DNA of 64,000 nt from Prinia subflava (GCF_021018805.1 NC_086258.1:12662600-12726599); one strand, 5' to 3'. Positions 43,870-55,400 are shown, counted from the stretch's first letter. The notes: a model not told the origin generated them from the sequence alone. Numbers and translations are program-made.

Positions 43870-46149
43870 CCGGAGCTGTACCTGCCAGAGCATCCCAGGT
43901 GGTGCCACCGTGGGATGGATCCTGGGTGGATCCTTGGGATGGATCCTGTGGCCGTGGGGCCACACTGGGCAGGCAAAGGTCCCTGCCTGGATTAAGCAGG
44001 AATTCAGGTCAGTTTGGCCCTGCAGGGTGGCTGCACCCCAGCAAAGGGGAGTGAAGGCAGTGCCAGCACTTGCAGTGCCCAACATCCTCTTCCACGGTGA
44101 CATTTGCCCCCTGCCACCTCCGTCCCTGGCTGTGGCATGGAGTTTGTTCCCCCTCAGCCTAAGGAGGGCGGGTTTCCCGCAGGACAGGCACATCCAGGAG
44201 GATCCTGGCCCCGGGGAGGGCTGGGGCTGGATTGACGCCTCCTCCCTGCCTGGCTCCTGAGCAGCCCTGATCCCCCGGGCGCTGCTGGAGGGGATTTGGG
44301 GCATTGTGGATTTTGGTACAACTCCGTCAGCACCCGTCAGCCTTTGGCTGGAGATCTGTCAGCTCTTGGAACCTCACTCTAAACTATTCATATATATATT
44401 TATATATTGATTTTCCCCCTGCCTCACCATCCCCAGTGCCGTCATTCACATCCCCCTGCCTGGCTCCACCAGCTCCTTTTTTTTCCCCTTTACTCTCACA
44501 GCTCCAGGAGCCACCAGGACTAGAGCAGAGCTCTGGCCAAGCCCAGCCTCAGCAAAACCCACACTCGGGTTTTGTGTGAAGCCCCGATCCAGCCCAGGCT
44601 GGCCAAGGCATTTACGGGAAGGCCGGGAAGGAGGTGGGGAAAGCCGGAGCACTCAGCCCCCAGCCCGGCAGGCTGGGCCCGGGCCAGTTTGGCTCCCAGA
44701 GCTGAAACCCCGGGGAGGGAAGGGGGATGAGGGTGTCCCTGGCAAGGCAGCAGGATCCACGGAGCTTTTCCAGCACGGGGGGTTTTGGCAGGTTCCTTTC
44801 CTCACTCCCTGCTGGCCCTCAATCCCTGTCTCCAGAGGTGATCCCGCTCCTCGGGCTCTGTGGGATGGGGGAGCCTGGGGGTGACTGGGCTGGGGGTTGG
44901 GTTTGTGGGGGGTTTGGGGTTTGTGCCTGCTGCCCACCCAGATTTTCCCGTCTCTGAGGCTGGCAGGAAACTCAACGGGGGCTGGATCCAGCTGAAACGG
45001 GGCCAGGGGAGCAGGTTCTGGCCTGGAAAATTGGTGTTGAGGGAGAAGATAAAGCAGGGGAGAGTGGGAGGGTGAGGGGAAGGATTGGGGGAGCTTTGGG
45101 AGCTTTTCAGTGATGCCTCCAACCTCGGCAGCCAGCAGCACCGGGCAGGGCTTGGGGAGAGCCCCACGGGGCAGCTCCTCATTCCCAGAGATCCTGGTGG
45201 GATCCCAGGAGGGTCACAGAGTGCCAGGAGCTTCTCCAGAAAAGGAGAATTTTCTCTTTACCTTGTAACTGCTCAACACAGCAGAGTGAATAAGGGAGGC
45301 AGGGAAGGAAGACCCCAAACAAAGCTCATTTCCTCACTTTTGGGTTTTTTTGTTTTTTGTTTTTTTTCCTACAGGAGAATTGGGGTGAAATTTGCTCCTC
45401 AGCCATGCTGGGAGCAGCATCCCAGCATTTATTTCTCACAGGGAGTTCCTCCCTTCACCCTCGTGGATGAGATGGAAGCAGGAGCACGTAACCCTGCCCT
45501 GGGGGGAATAACCCTGCCCTGGGGCAGTTTTATCTCCCTTTTCAGGAGGTGTGGGCCAGCACAGAGCCAGGCTCCAGCCCCGCTCCTATCGCAGCCATCG
45601 CTGCCTGGGAAGGGCTCTGGGAGCAGAAAATCCACCTGGAAGGTGTCACCTGCCATGAGGAGCTCCAGGGTGCCCAAAAGGAAACCAGATCTCCCTGCTG
45701 AGCTGGGTTTGTGTGAATCCCCCTCCGGGGTGTCCAGCATGGAAGGAGCAGCTCCTTCCCACTGCCTGCTCCTCTGGCACCGCAAAGGGGACGTGGGATC
45801 TCTTTTTTGGGGGAAGTTTTGGGTTGGAGGCACCTCCACTGTGTGTATTTGGGGCTCAGGGGCTCGCTCTGTGCCCAGGGCTGGTTTTGGGGTGGTTGTG
45901 GGGTCTCAGTGTGGAAAGGGGTCATGAGAGGGGGCCTGCAGCAGTGGGACAAGAGAAAATGGAATTTTAACCGTGGTTAGGTTCAAAAGGGAGCAAATAG
46001 GGTTTGGATGGGCAGGACGGTGATGCTGAGCAGGGCCAGCTTGAATTTCATCTGGCAGCTCTCCCTCCTCATCCCTGTTTTCCACCAGGTGCTTTCCCTG
46101 AGCCCAGCTACCCCCACCCCGCTGCTGCCAACCCCGGAGGGGCTGCCAG
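43870..46149. other. intergenic DNA, nothing recognised
   Basis: A short AT patch (TATATATATTTATATATTG) lies at 44391-44409 and a T/G-rich patch at 45345-45369. Open frames overlap on several strands without domains. No gene, RNA gene or repeat family is supported. Confidence 0.5.
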
Positions 46150-46400
46150 GGCTCCTCGCTGCTTTTCAGGATCATAAAAATCCTGGATAATCCCAGCCCC
46201 ACTGCCTCCATCCCTCTGGGCTCCTCGCTGCTTTTCAGGATCCTAAAAAAACCTGGGTAATCCCAATCCCACTGCCCCCATTCCTCTGGGCTCCCTGCTG
46301 CTTTTCAGGATCCTAAAACACCTGGATAATCCCAGCCCCACTGCCTCCATCCCTTTGGGCTCCTCGCCACTTTTCAGGATCCCAAAATCCCTAGATGCTC
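46150..46400. repeat. 69/70-bp minisatellite, about 3.6 copies
   Basis: GCTCCTCGCTGCTTTTCAGG recurs at 46151, 46220, 46290 and 46359, followed by ATCCTAAAA, CCTGGATAATCCCA and CCCACTGCC in each copy. Confidence 0.9.
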
Positions 46401-46479
46401 CCTGCCCTGCTCTCTCCATCCCTCTGGCTCCCTGTTTTTGCCAGAGCCTCTCCAATCCCTCCCTGGGCGGGTCCCTCGG

Positions 46480-46565
46480 TGCCGCCGGGGATGATGCAAA
46501 TGGGTTTTGTCAAAATATTTTTGGAGGGAATAAAAATAGCTCGGGGAGCCGGATCTATTTCTGTT
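46480..46565. promoter_or_regulatory. candidate element with POU octamer and A/T-rich core
   Basis: A perfect octamer ATGCAAAT at 46494-46501 is followed by CAAAATATTTTTGG and GAATAAAAATAGC, a MEF2-like A/T core. It is unique, abruptly AT-rich DNA in a GC-rich neighbourhood. The function is inferred. Confidence 0.35.
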
Positions 46566-47210
46566 CCCGGGAAGGAGAGGGCTTGTCCGGGCTGTTTGCT
46601 CCAGGTGCTGCTGGAGCGGGGCTGGCTCAGCCTTGGCTTTGGGCGGGGACCCGCGGCTCTCCCACAGCGGCAGCGCCGGGGAGAGGAGGTTGGAGCCTCC
46701 CTGCTCCTCTGGGTGCTCCTGTCCAGCCTCGTTCCTCCAGCCCAGCCTGGAAAACTCAGCCTGGCTCCCGCTCCCGGCGGGATAATGGGAACACATCCGT
46801 GCTAATGGGGCCCATCCCGCAGACAGAGGGGATTCAGCACCCAGCAAATCCCACCCCGGGGCGGGGGATGCCCCTCCTGCAGCCTCGGGGGGCTCCTTGG
46901 AGAAGCCCTGGAGCTGTTGATAAAAAAGGAATTTTGGTGGGGAATTTTTAGCCCTTTCTCCTTGGGTTTTCCCAATGTTTTGCCGGTTGTGTTTTCCCAG
47001 GGCAGGCTCCGGGATGTTGTCCCCTGGGGGATGCCAGGGGCATTCCTGGCTCCTGCGTGTCCCCTTTGTGACCACACCCGGCCATGGAATTCCATCCCTG
47101 CTGTCTGCTCCCAATCCCAGCACCGCTTTTCCCTTGGTTTTTATCCTGCCTGGGAATTTTGCCGTGCATCCCTGGAGGGCTCTCAGCAGGGACTGATCCA
47201 GGGGAGGTGA
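46566..47210. other. GC-rich intergenic DNA, nothing recognised
   Basis: No exon, RNA gene or repeat family is supported. Confidence 0.5.
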
Positions 47211-47389
47211 AGCTCTGGGATGGAATTCCCAGCCCTGCAATGGAATTCCCAGCTCTAGGATGGAATTCCCAGTTCTGGGATGGAATTTTCAGCTCTAGGA
47301 TGGAATTCCCAGTTCTGGGATGGAATTTTCAGCTCTGGAATGGAATTTCCTTCTCTGGGATGCAGTTCCCAGCTCTGGGATGCAATTTT
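47211..47389. repeat. 20-bp array with TGGAATTCCC core, about 9 copies
   Basis: AGCTCTGGGATGGAATTCCC is repeated with GGAATTTTC and GCAGTTCCC variants. Four copies carry TGGAATTCCC and one TGGAATTTCC. All five fit the degenerate c-Rel/p65 consensus HGGARNYYCC. Confidence 0.9.
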
Positions 47390-48270
47390 GCCCACAACAG
47401 AGCCAAGGTCAAGGACAATCCTTGAGTTTGGGGAGCTCACAGCAGATTGTGTGTGTGTCCTTGAAATTCCAAGGACCAGGAATTCCTTGGGGGCTCCAGG
47501 GACAGAGGGAGGTGATGACTTTAAATTGACCTGCTGGGGGATTTTCCAACCAAAGCTTGACCCTTTCTCTCCCAAAATCTTAACAAATTCCTCTTCCTGG
47601 AAAAAAGTTTGGCTTTCAATTTTAGGGTTCTCCCACCTCTGAAATTGTGGAAAAATCCCCTTCCTTGCATTTTCCCTTTTACTCCTTCATTCCTTTTTTA
47701 TTTTCCTTCTCTTGTCTGAGCGACGCAAAAAAGGGGAAAAATAATTCCAAGCAGAAATGAAGAACCTGGAGAAGTGGGAACACTTTCATTCAGTTCCTCA
47801 TGGAAAACAAGAACAATTCCTCTGTTTGAAGGGCTGGCAGGGCTTCATTCCCATCCAGCACCAACCTGACCCTTTGGAGATGCCTTGGGACTGGGTGTTG
47901 AGCACTCCAGCCTTGTCCAGGAGCCAGAAAGGAGCAGGGATGGGAAATGGAGGAGGGAAAACTTTCCCTGCTCATTCCTCGGCGGTGTTTTCCTGCCCGG
48001 CGCCCTGGATGAGCAGAGGGGCCGTTTGCCCATCTGTTTCCAGCACCATTCAAAGCCTCTGCCTGCATGTGGCCCTCAGAAATAAAATAAAAATAAGGCC
48101 CTTTGCTCTGAAAATGTCAAAGGCTCTTTGATCCTGGCCGCCCCCAGCTGGGCCCACATCCTCCCAAGGCTGAGCAGGACGAGTGGGTTCCCACCACTCT
48201 CCCCCCTCCCCGCCCCGATTTTTGGGAAGAGAAGGAAGTTCAGCGCTCGGGGTTGGTGACCTCGGAGTGC
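47390..48270. other. intergenic DNA, nothing recognised
   Basis: This is unique DNA, AT-richer at 47580-47760 (TTTTTTATTTTCCTTCTC). No feature is supported. Confidence 0.5.
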
Positions 48271-49052
48271 TGCTCCCCTGGAATTCTCCTCCAGCCCCTT
48301 TCCTGCCCTCGCTGCTCCCCTGGAATTCTCCTCCATCCCTTTCCCGCCCTCCCTGCTCCCCTGGAATTCTCCTCCATCCCTTTCCTGCCCTTGCTGCTCC
48401 CCTGGAATTCTCCTCCATCCCTTTCCTGCCCTCGCTGCTCCCCTGGAATTCTCCTCCAGCCCCTTTCCTGCCCTCGCTGCTCCCCTGGAATTCTCCTCCA
48501 TCCCTTTCCCGCCCTCCCTGCTCCCCTGGAATTCTCCTCCATCCCTTTCCTGCCCTTGCTGCTCCCCTGGAATTCTCCTCCATCCCTTTCCTGCCCTCGC
48601 TGCTCCCCTGGAATTCTCCTCCATCCCTTTCCTGCCCTCCCTGCTCCCCTGGAATTCTCCTCCATCCCTTTCCTGCCCTCCCTGCTCCCCTGGAATTCTC
48701 CTCCATCCCCTTCCTGCTCTCCCTGCTCCCCTGGAATTCTCCTCCATCCCTTTCCTGCCCTCCCTGCTCCCCTGGAATTCTCCTCCATCCCCTTTCCTGC
48801 CCTCCCTGCTCCCCTGGAATTCTCCTCCAGCCCCTTTCCTGCCCTCCTTGCTCCCCTGGAATTCTCCTCCATCCCTTTCCTGCCCTCCCTGCTCCCCTGG
48901 AATTCTCCTCCATCCCTTTCCTGCCCTCGCTGCTCCCCTGGAATTCTCCTCCATCCCTTTCCTGCCCTCCCTGCTCCCCTGGAATTCTCCTCCATCCCTT
49001 TCCTGCCCTTGCTGCTCCCCTGGAATTCTCCTCCATCCCTTTCCTGTCCTCG
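48271..49052. repeat. 41-bp minisatellite, about 19 copies
   Basis: GGAATTCTCCTCCATCCCTT followed by TCCTGCCCTCGCTGCTCCCCT is repeated from 48280 to 49022 at close to 41-bp spacing. Since 41 is not a multiple of 3 and no stop arises in any phase, every frame on both strands is open. One frame reads a 41-residue protein repeat (for example ...EENSRGAARAGKGWRRIPGE). These open frames of 251-418 codons are a property of the repeat and no gene is inferred. Confidence 0.95.
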
Positions 49053-49680
49053 CTGGGCTCAGGAGGGAAGAGGGGCTGGGAGAAGGGAGGGCTGTGCCAG
49101 GTTTGGGGGCAGGATGCGATCGATGACCTCGGGATTGCTCCTTACCCCTGGAATTCCATCCTGCCGCAGGCTCCGCTTCTTTGGGATGCCCTGCAAAGGA
49201 TCCCGCAGGAATTGGGCAGCACTGCAGCTCTGTGGAGAAGGTTTGGGTGGAATTTTGGGAGGCTGTGCGGGTTAAAAGAACATTCCAGAAGATGCTCGGG
49301 ACACCTGTGGAAAGCCAGCGCCTGTTGGACACCAGAGCTGCTTTTATTGATCAAACTCAGGGACAGGGAGGCCCTGCCGTGTTGGAGAGGGGAAGAAAAC
49401 GGGTTTAATTCAGGAGAAAAGGCTCGTTAATTCATTATTTCATTATTTCCTTCCTAAAACCTTGGAAGTGACATCGTGTCCCCACCATGATGGGAAAGGG
49501 CAGATCCAGAGCCTCATTTCTGATTCTTTTCCAGTTTGGGAAGGGTCAGAAAAATGAGAACTCTGTGGGGCCAGGGGGGCTGCTGGGGCTGGGGCTGGTG
49601 GGGTGGAGGGTGGGGATAAAGGGGATAAAGGAAGTTGTGCACTCCAGCCTCATTTTTAGATAGGACGGGCCTATCTACTG
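49053..49680. other. intergenic DNA, nothing recognised
   Basis: This is unique DNA. AT content rises after 49420. Confidence 0.5.
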
Positions 49681-49985
49681 CTTCAAATATACATTAAAAA
49701 AAGGTATATATAAAAAAATATATAAAATACATAAAATATATAAAATATAGAAATATATGTTTATATTAAAAATATAAAAATCTATTTTAAACCCTGCTTC
49801 AAATATATATTAAAAAAGTATCTATATAAATATATAAAATACATAAAATATATATAATATATAAAATATATGAATATATATTTATATAAAAATATAAACT
49901 ATAAAAATATGAAATATAAAAGTATAAAATATAAAAATATATTGAAAACCCTGCTTCAAATACATATTAAAACCACTGTTATATT
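49681..49985. repeat. AT-rich low-complexity block (ATATAAAATA-type)
   Basis: About 300 bp are made of ATATAAAATA-like steps, with the phrase AAACCCTGCTTCAAATAYATA (split) recurring at about 49670, 49790 and 49948. This shows a roughly 120-150-bp higher-order duplication. Confidence 0.85.
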
Positions 49986-50350
49986 TTTAAGAATTTAGGG
50001 GGGAAAATTAAGATCTTCCCCCCAAAATATTTGAAGCAGAGACCCTTTGAGGGGTTTGTGAGGAGCTTTTCTCGTCCCTGGTGTGGAATTCCTGGCGCCG
50101 GGTCCCACCCAGCCCTGCAGGGACCCAAGGCTGGATGTGCTGGGGTCTGGCCCGCCCTGCCCGGGCTCTTTTCTCTTCTCCCGCCCCTCGGGCCGGCCGG
50201 AGGTGTGCGGGCAGCCGCTCCTCCGGGATGCTCCTTTTTATTGCAAACAGATTTTTTGGGAAGCGCTCCCTCCTCTTGAATTTCCAGAGCTTGGAAATTC
50301 AGCTGTGCCTGAGCCCTGGCCACCCATTGTGTCACCTTCCCTCTGTCCTG
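49986..50350. other. intergenic DNA, nothing recognised
   Basis: Unique sequence that becomes CpG-rich at 50180-50230. No exon is supported. Confidence 0.5.
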
Positions 50351-50410
50351 CTCCTCCTCCTCCTCCTCCTCCTCCTCCTCCTCCTCCTCCTCCTCCTCCT
50401 CCTCCTCCTC
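50351..50410. repeat. perfect (CTC)20 trinucleotide
   Basis: Sixty bases of uninterrupted CTC. On the minus strand it reads as poly-Glu or poly-Gly, depending on phase, and is not part of a recognised gene. Confidence 0.98.
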
Positions 50411-50654
50411 GCCCCATTCCTGCTGCGGGGCTGCCCAGAGTCCCCCGGTGCCACCGGTGCCACAGAAGTGGAAAAACCGCTCGGTTTCCCGGGAGATGTG
50501 CTCGGGGCAGGGCATTATTATTATTTTTTTGGCCAGCCAGGCCTCCCCGGCAGCTGTTGAGCAATCCCCGGTCCTCCCAAAACAAACAGGGAGCAGCTCT
50601 GGTGGCCAAATGTTGCAGGATCCTTGGAAGGGGAGTCAGAGCAACAGCTGCGCT

Positions 50655-50700
50655 TCCTCCTCCTCCTCCTCCTCCTCCTCCTCCTCCTCGTCCTCCTCCT
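50655..50700. repeat. (CTC)n trinucleotide, about 15 units
   Basis: A second CTC tract, interrupted once (CTCGTCCTC), lies 245 bp from the first. The DNA between them is unique. Confidence 0.95.
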
Positions 50701-50879
50701 GGGGACGTGGGGAGCTGACAGGGACGGGCCACTCCAGGCTGCAGTCCCAAAGGGTGATGTTCTGGGATGAAGAAGTCGAATTTGCCACGATTTCCTTTAG
50801 TGTTAAAGATTTAGGGGCTTTGTCCCGTAAGTGGAGGCTGAGTTTTGTGTCCCAGCTCATTTTCCCGTGGTGGGGTGGC

Positions 50880-51412
50880 TCCTGGGCTTTGGGGTTTGTA
50901 AATCCTGGGGTTTGTAACTCCTGGAGTTTGGGTTTTGTGACCCCTGGGATTTGGGGGTTTTAACTCCTGGGATTTGGAGTTTGTAACTCTTGGGGTTTGA
51001 GGCTTGTGACTCTTGGGATTTGGGGTTTGTAACTCCTGGGATCTGGGGTTTGTGACCCCTGGGGTTTGGGGTTTTTGTTCCCAGCTCATCTTCCCCTGTC
51101 TGGGTGACTCCTGGGTTTTGGGGTTTGTAATTCCTGGACTTTGGGGCTTGTGAACCCTGGGTTTTGGAGTTTGTGACTCCTGGAGTTTGGGGTTTGTAAC
51201 TCCTGGGGTTTGTAACTCCTGGGATTTGGAGTTTGTCACTCCTGGGTTTTGGGGTTTATAACTCCTGGGCTTTGGTGTTTGTAATTCCTGGGATCTCGGG
51301 TTTATAACTCCTGGGGTTTGGAGTTTGTGACTCCTGGGCTTTGGGGTTTATAACTCCTGGGGTTTGTAACTCCTGGGATTTGGAGTTTGTCACTCCTGGG
51401 CTTTGGGGTTTA
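50880..51412. repeat. 24-bp minisatellite, about 22 copies
   Basis: GGGGTTTGTAACTCCTGGGA plus TTTG is the consensus, with GTGACTCCTGG and TTTATAACTCC variants. Two copies of an unrelated phrase (CCCAGCTCATTTTCCC near 50852 and CCCAGCTCATCTTCCC near 51079) are spaced by about 227 bp, so part of the array was duplicated as a block. Confidence 0.9.
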
Positions 51413-53187
51413 TGACAGGTCCACATCCCAAATCCCTGCGTGCCACCTCCTGCTCCCCCTCACCTGCCTGGGCCCCCCTCCCAGCCCCCCCGGGTGCTGC
51501 CCAGGTGAACATGACCCCAAATTCGGGCATTATTCAGCTGTGAAACCACAGCCCTGCTCTGGCTCCTGCCCAGAGGAGCACGCCTGGTCTGGACGGGATC
51601 CTGGGGAACCCCTGACATCTGGGAAGCCTTTCCCGAGATAATTCCACTCTCCAGGGCCAGGGAAACATCCCCAGCCCTCCTGCCCTGGTTATTCCCGGGA
51701 TTGTTGTTATTTACGGGCGCTTTTTCAGCCCGGGGGCCGGGCTGGGGCTCTGCTCTCCTTTCGAGCTCACCGCGTTCCCTCAGCCAGGGAATTGTCAGGA
51801 TTTGTCCCCTGGCTTTGCACATCTCTGGGAAATTTGGGTGACAAAAGCACTTTTGGGGCTGCTGGGAGCATTTTCCAGAGGTGAAAACTGCAGTGTTTGC
51901 AAACAGCTTTTGCTTTTCAGGGACAATAACACCGAAAAAATGAGGAGAATAAATGGAAAAGCCCCACAGGAGCAGCTGGAGCCGGGCCAGGAGCGGGGCT
52001 GGGGCTCCTTAACCCTTTCAGAGCTGCTTTTCCCTGGACGGGGGAGCCGTGGGGTTGTGGCTGGAGATGCTGCAGGTGCAGAGCTTCAAGGAGAATATCA
52101 CACCAGCAATTTATTCAGGGCTGTGTTATTAATCCTAATATTTTGTGGGTTTCCCCTTTGTTTTAAGGCTGCTCTGGCTGTTCCCTGGGTTTGTAAAAGT
52201 CCCGCTGTGGGATCGTGGCTGGAGCTGCTGCAGGTGCAAAGCTTTAAGGAGAACATCAAGCAATTTATTCAGGATTATGCTATTAATCCCAATATTTCAT
52301 ATTTTCTTCTTTTAAACTCATTTTGGCTGCTTCTTGAGCTCCTAAAAATCCAGATTCGTGCTGTGGTCACCCAAATTTCTACCACCATGAGGAGAAAGCC
52401 CCTGAACCCCACGATTTTTAGGCTGGAACAGGATTTTTTTTTGAAGCTCGACGTGAGGCTTGCATAAAGCTCTTAAAATTAGTGCTGCCTTTCAAGCCCA
52501 AGGGCCGGAATAAGGTTTACAAGCCATAAAAGCCTCTTATCAAAGTTGATTTCCTCCAACGCACCTTTCATCTTTTATAGTATTTGCTTTTCAAATCCTT
52601 GAACTTAAAAGGATTAAACAGGTTAAAAGAAAAAAAAAAAAAAAAAAAGAAGAAAAAAAAAAAAAAGGGAGGAGGGAGAGAAAACAAACAGGAGGGAAGA
52701 TGGATTGAGTCTGGATTAGGGGAGGCCCGGATGAAATATGGATTAGGAGAAAGTCTAAACAAAGAGTTGTCATTTTTCTGAGCTGCTGAACATTACTGGG
52801 CACTGCAGCTCCAGCTTTGGGGAATATTTAATTTATCCAGGTTATTTTTTCACTTTTGAAGGAGTGGAGCAGGGAGCAGCTGAGATTGGGAATTTTTGGT
52901 GGTTCCTTTGAGGGACCCACCCCAAACCCGACTGATTTTTGCTGCAAAATCCCTTCCCAGGCAGGAAACCTTCGGGAGGGAGAAGAAAGATTTGTCCAGC
53001 AAAAAAAAAAAAAAAAAAATTCCTAAAAGCTGTGAGAGGATCAGTGATCTCCTCTGAGAGAACTGGAAAAGCACCTTGGAGGTCTGGGGACATTTCCAGG
53101 ATTTCCAGCAGGGTCTGGAGGAACAGGGAGGGGCAGAAACCTGGGGTGGCTCTGGCTGTGCTCCCTCCCTGCCCCAAATCCCATCCC
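51413..53187. other. intergenic DNA with A-rich tracts
   Basis: The phrase GAGCTGCTGCAGGTGCAAAG and GAACATCAAGCAATTTATTC at about 52220-52268 repeats the earlier GGAGATGCTGCAGGTGCAGA and GAATATCACACCAGCAATTT at about 52064-52113, so about 150 bp were duplicated. A-rich runs lie at 52626-52667 and 53000-53019. 52470-52620 is AT-rich and unique. No gene is seen. Confidence 0.45.
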
Positions 53188-53335
53188 TGTGGCTTGGGAA
53201 TATCCCAAATCCCACCCCTGTGACTTGGGAATATCCCAAATCCCACCCCTGTGACTTGGGAATATCCCAAATCCCACCCCTGTGGCTTGGGAATATCCCA
53301 AATCCCACCCCTGTGGCTTGGGAATATCCCAAATC
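53188..53335. repeat. 31-bp tandem repeat, about 5 copies
   Basis: GTGACTTGGGAATATCCCAA plus ATCCCACCCCT is repeated. TTGGGAATATCCCAA in each copy is a near-palindrome with one odd central base. Confidence 0.95.
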
Positions 53336-54155
53336 TAGTTCCTGTGACCCTGCTGCAGTGGGATCTCGACCCCAAATCCCATCCCTGGAATTGCCAGGGA
53401 AGCTCTGGGATGCTCAGGTGGAGCCTCAGGAACTCTCCCCTGACAGATGTGCAGGATATTCCCAACCCTGGCCTCCCCTGGGATGATTTTTGCCATTTTT
53501 TTATCTTCCACGGGTGGGAGGGAGGATAGAAAATACCAACCCTAAGCCCAGGAGTGGCTCAGAGCCATCCCCTCCCCACAGCCCCCGTTTCCCTCTGGTT
53601 CCCTCTGGAATTCCCGTCTCAAAGGAGTTCTTGTTCCTGGAGCAGAAAGTGTTGGCAGGGCACCCCAGGGAGATGAAAAGCCTTTGGAATGTGGGTGCCA
53701 AGCCCCCGCCAGCTGCTGCAGGAGCCGGGGTTGGGGCAGGGAAGCCCTGGCTGGTGCTGGTTTAGGGTCAGGCCCAGCAGTGTGTCCCTCCCGGCAGCAC
53801 CGCGAGGTTCCAGAACATTCCAATCTCCAGGAGGGCTCTGGCCCTGCTGCTCCTCCACCTTTCGGTGCCTCTGGCTGGGAGTTTTTTATTGGACCCCAAG
53901 GAAAGAGGTGGAAATCCCACCTGGGATGTCCCCCAGCCTGTCCTGGGCTTGCTGAAGGTCCCCCAGGCAGATTTCTGGTGGATATTTCAGCTCTGGAGGA
54001 AGGATTTGGGGTTGATCTGTTCTGCTTGACCAGTCTGGGGAGCCCCTGGGGCTTGGTGGCTTCCCTGACTTTGGATCTCTCTGGGATCCCTTTCCAGCCA
54101 GGAATGGAGCAGGAGGGAGCAGGTGTGGGGTGGATTTTGAGCTGAACATTTTGGG
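53336..54155. other. intergenic DNA, nothing recognised
   Basis: Unique GC-moderate DNA without a supported exon, RNA gene or repeat family. Confidence 0.5.
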
Positions 54156-54435
54156 GCTGATAAAAGATCCTGGGGCTGATAAAAAATTCTGGAGCTGATT
54201 AAAAATTCTGGAGCTGATAAGAGGTTCTGGGGCTGATAAAAAGTTCTGGGGCTGATAAAAGATTTTGAGGTTGATAAAAGGTTCTGGGCTTGATAAAAGG
54301 TTTTGAGACTGAAAAAAGTCTTTGGGGCTGATAAAAAGTTCTGGGACTGATAAAAGATTTTGGGGCTGATAAAAATTCTGGAGCTGATAAAAGGTTCTGG
54401 GGCTGATAAAAGATTTTGAGGCTGATAAAAGGTTT
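54156..54435. repeat. 19-bp minisatellite with GATA motif, 15 copies
   Basis: GCTGATAAAAGATTTTGGGG-type units run from 54156 to 54421 with 19-bp spacing (one unit of 18). Thirteen of the fifteen units keep TGATAA, which fits the WGATAR consensus. The others read GATTAA and GAAAAA. Confidence 0.95.
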
Positions 54436-54585
54436 CTAAACTTCCTCCCACAGAGCAAAATCCTCCGACTGGAGGCTCTGAAACTTTGCAGAAGTGAGGC
54501 TGCAAACGCCTGGGGTGGTGGGAGCTGTGGGGTGGGATGAGCTTCAAGGACCTTCCGGACCCAAAACCATTCCGAGATTCCCTTT

Positions 54586-55070
54586 CACAAAAACAAAAAC
54601 AAAACAAAACAAACCACCAAAAAACAACAACCACCCCCAAAACCCCACAAAACAACAACAACAAAAAACCCCCAAAACAAAAAAAACCTGCAAACCCCCC
54701 CAAAATCCACAAAAAACAACAACAAACAAACCCCACAAAAAAACCAAAAAACCCCCCCAAAAACCAAAAAAAAACCCCCAAAAACCCACCAAAACCCCCC
54801 AACCAACCACCACCAACAAAAAAATTAAAAAAAAACCCAAAAAACCCCACCAACCCCCCCCAAAACCCAAACCAACAAACCAAAAAAAACCCCACAACAA
54901 AACCAAAAAAAACCACCAAAAAACCCCAACCAACCACAAAAAAAAAAAAAAAAAAAAAAAAAAGCCCCCAAAAAACCCCCCCAAAACCCCCCAAACCAAA
55001 CCAACAAGCCAAAAAATAAAAACCCAAAAAACCAAAAAAACCCCAAAAACACCCCAAAACCAAAAAACCA
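54586..55070. repeat. 485-bp tract made almost only of A and C
   Basis: The plus strand is a mixture of A-runs and C-runs (AACC, AAACCCCC, AACAAC) with fewer than about ten T or G bases in 485. There is no strict period. The complementary strand is G/T-only with many G4-G6 runs. Long open frames (Lys-Pro-Asn plus strand, Phe-Gly-Val-Trp minus strand) follow from the two-letter composition. Confidence 0.95.
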
Positions 55071-55079
55071 GCCCAGGAA

Positions 55080-55400
55080 CGGAGAGATGCGGGGGCTGCC
55101 GGGGGAGAGCCCCGCACCCATTAATTAATTAATTAAAATCTGGGAGCCGTGCGGAGCCCGGGCCGCCTTGGCTGAGAGCAGTGTGAGAACCTGGCCCGCG
55201 GCGTTGCTGCGCCGGCCGGGCCGCAGCGCTGCCCTCCGCGGCTGCTCTGCATCACAATGCCCGCAGCACTAATTATGCACGAGGATGCTAATGGGCCCCG
55301 CCGCCATGGGAAAAGGCTCTGCTCGGCCGGGGAAGGGGGGAGAGGGAGAAAGAAAATCCACCCAAACAAAATAAACCATGACAGTTCTGGCGGGGAGGAG
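55080..55400. promoter_or_regulatory. candidate conserved non-coding element with CpG-rich core
   Basis: It starts with TTAATTAATTAATTAAAATC (55119-55138), passes through a CpG-rich core (55150-55245), then holds TCTGCATCACAATGC (55246-55260), ACTAATTATGCACGAGGATG (55268-55287), and GCTAATGG. The 15-mer TCTGCATCACAATGC also occurs in the candidate element at 38576, and both copies are followed within 50 bp by a CCATTAGC core. No coding frame is seen. Confidence 0.45.

Noticed and set aside
42510..44054. 514-codon plus-strand frame
   Set aside because: It runs through a minisatellite and 200 unknown bases, so the frame across the gap is meaningless.
48050..49430. Frames of 251-418 codons on both strands
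   Set aside because: A stop-free 41-bp repeat explains all of them at once.
54494..55132. Lys-Pro-Asn-rich plus-strand frame and Phe-Gly-Val-rich minus-strand frame
   Set aside because: Both follow from the A/C two-letter composition.
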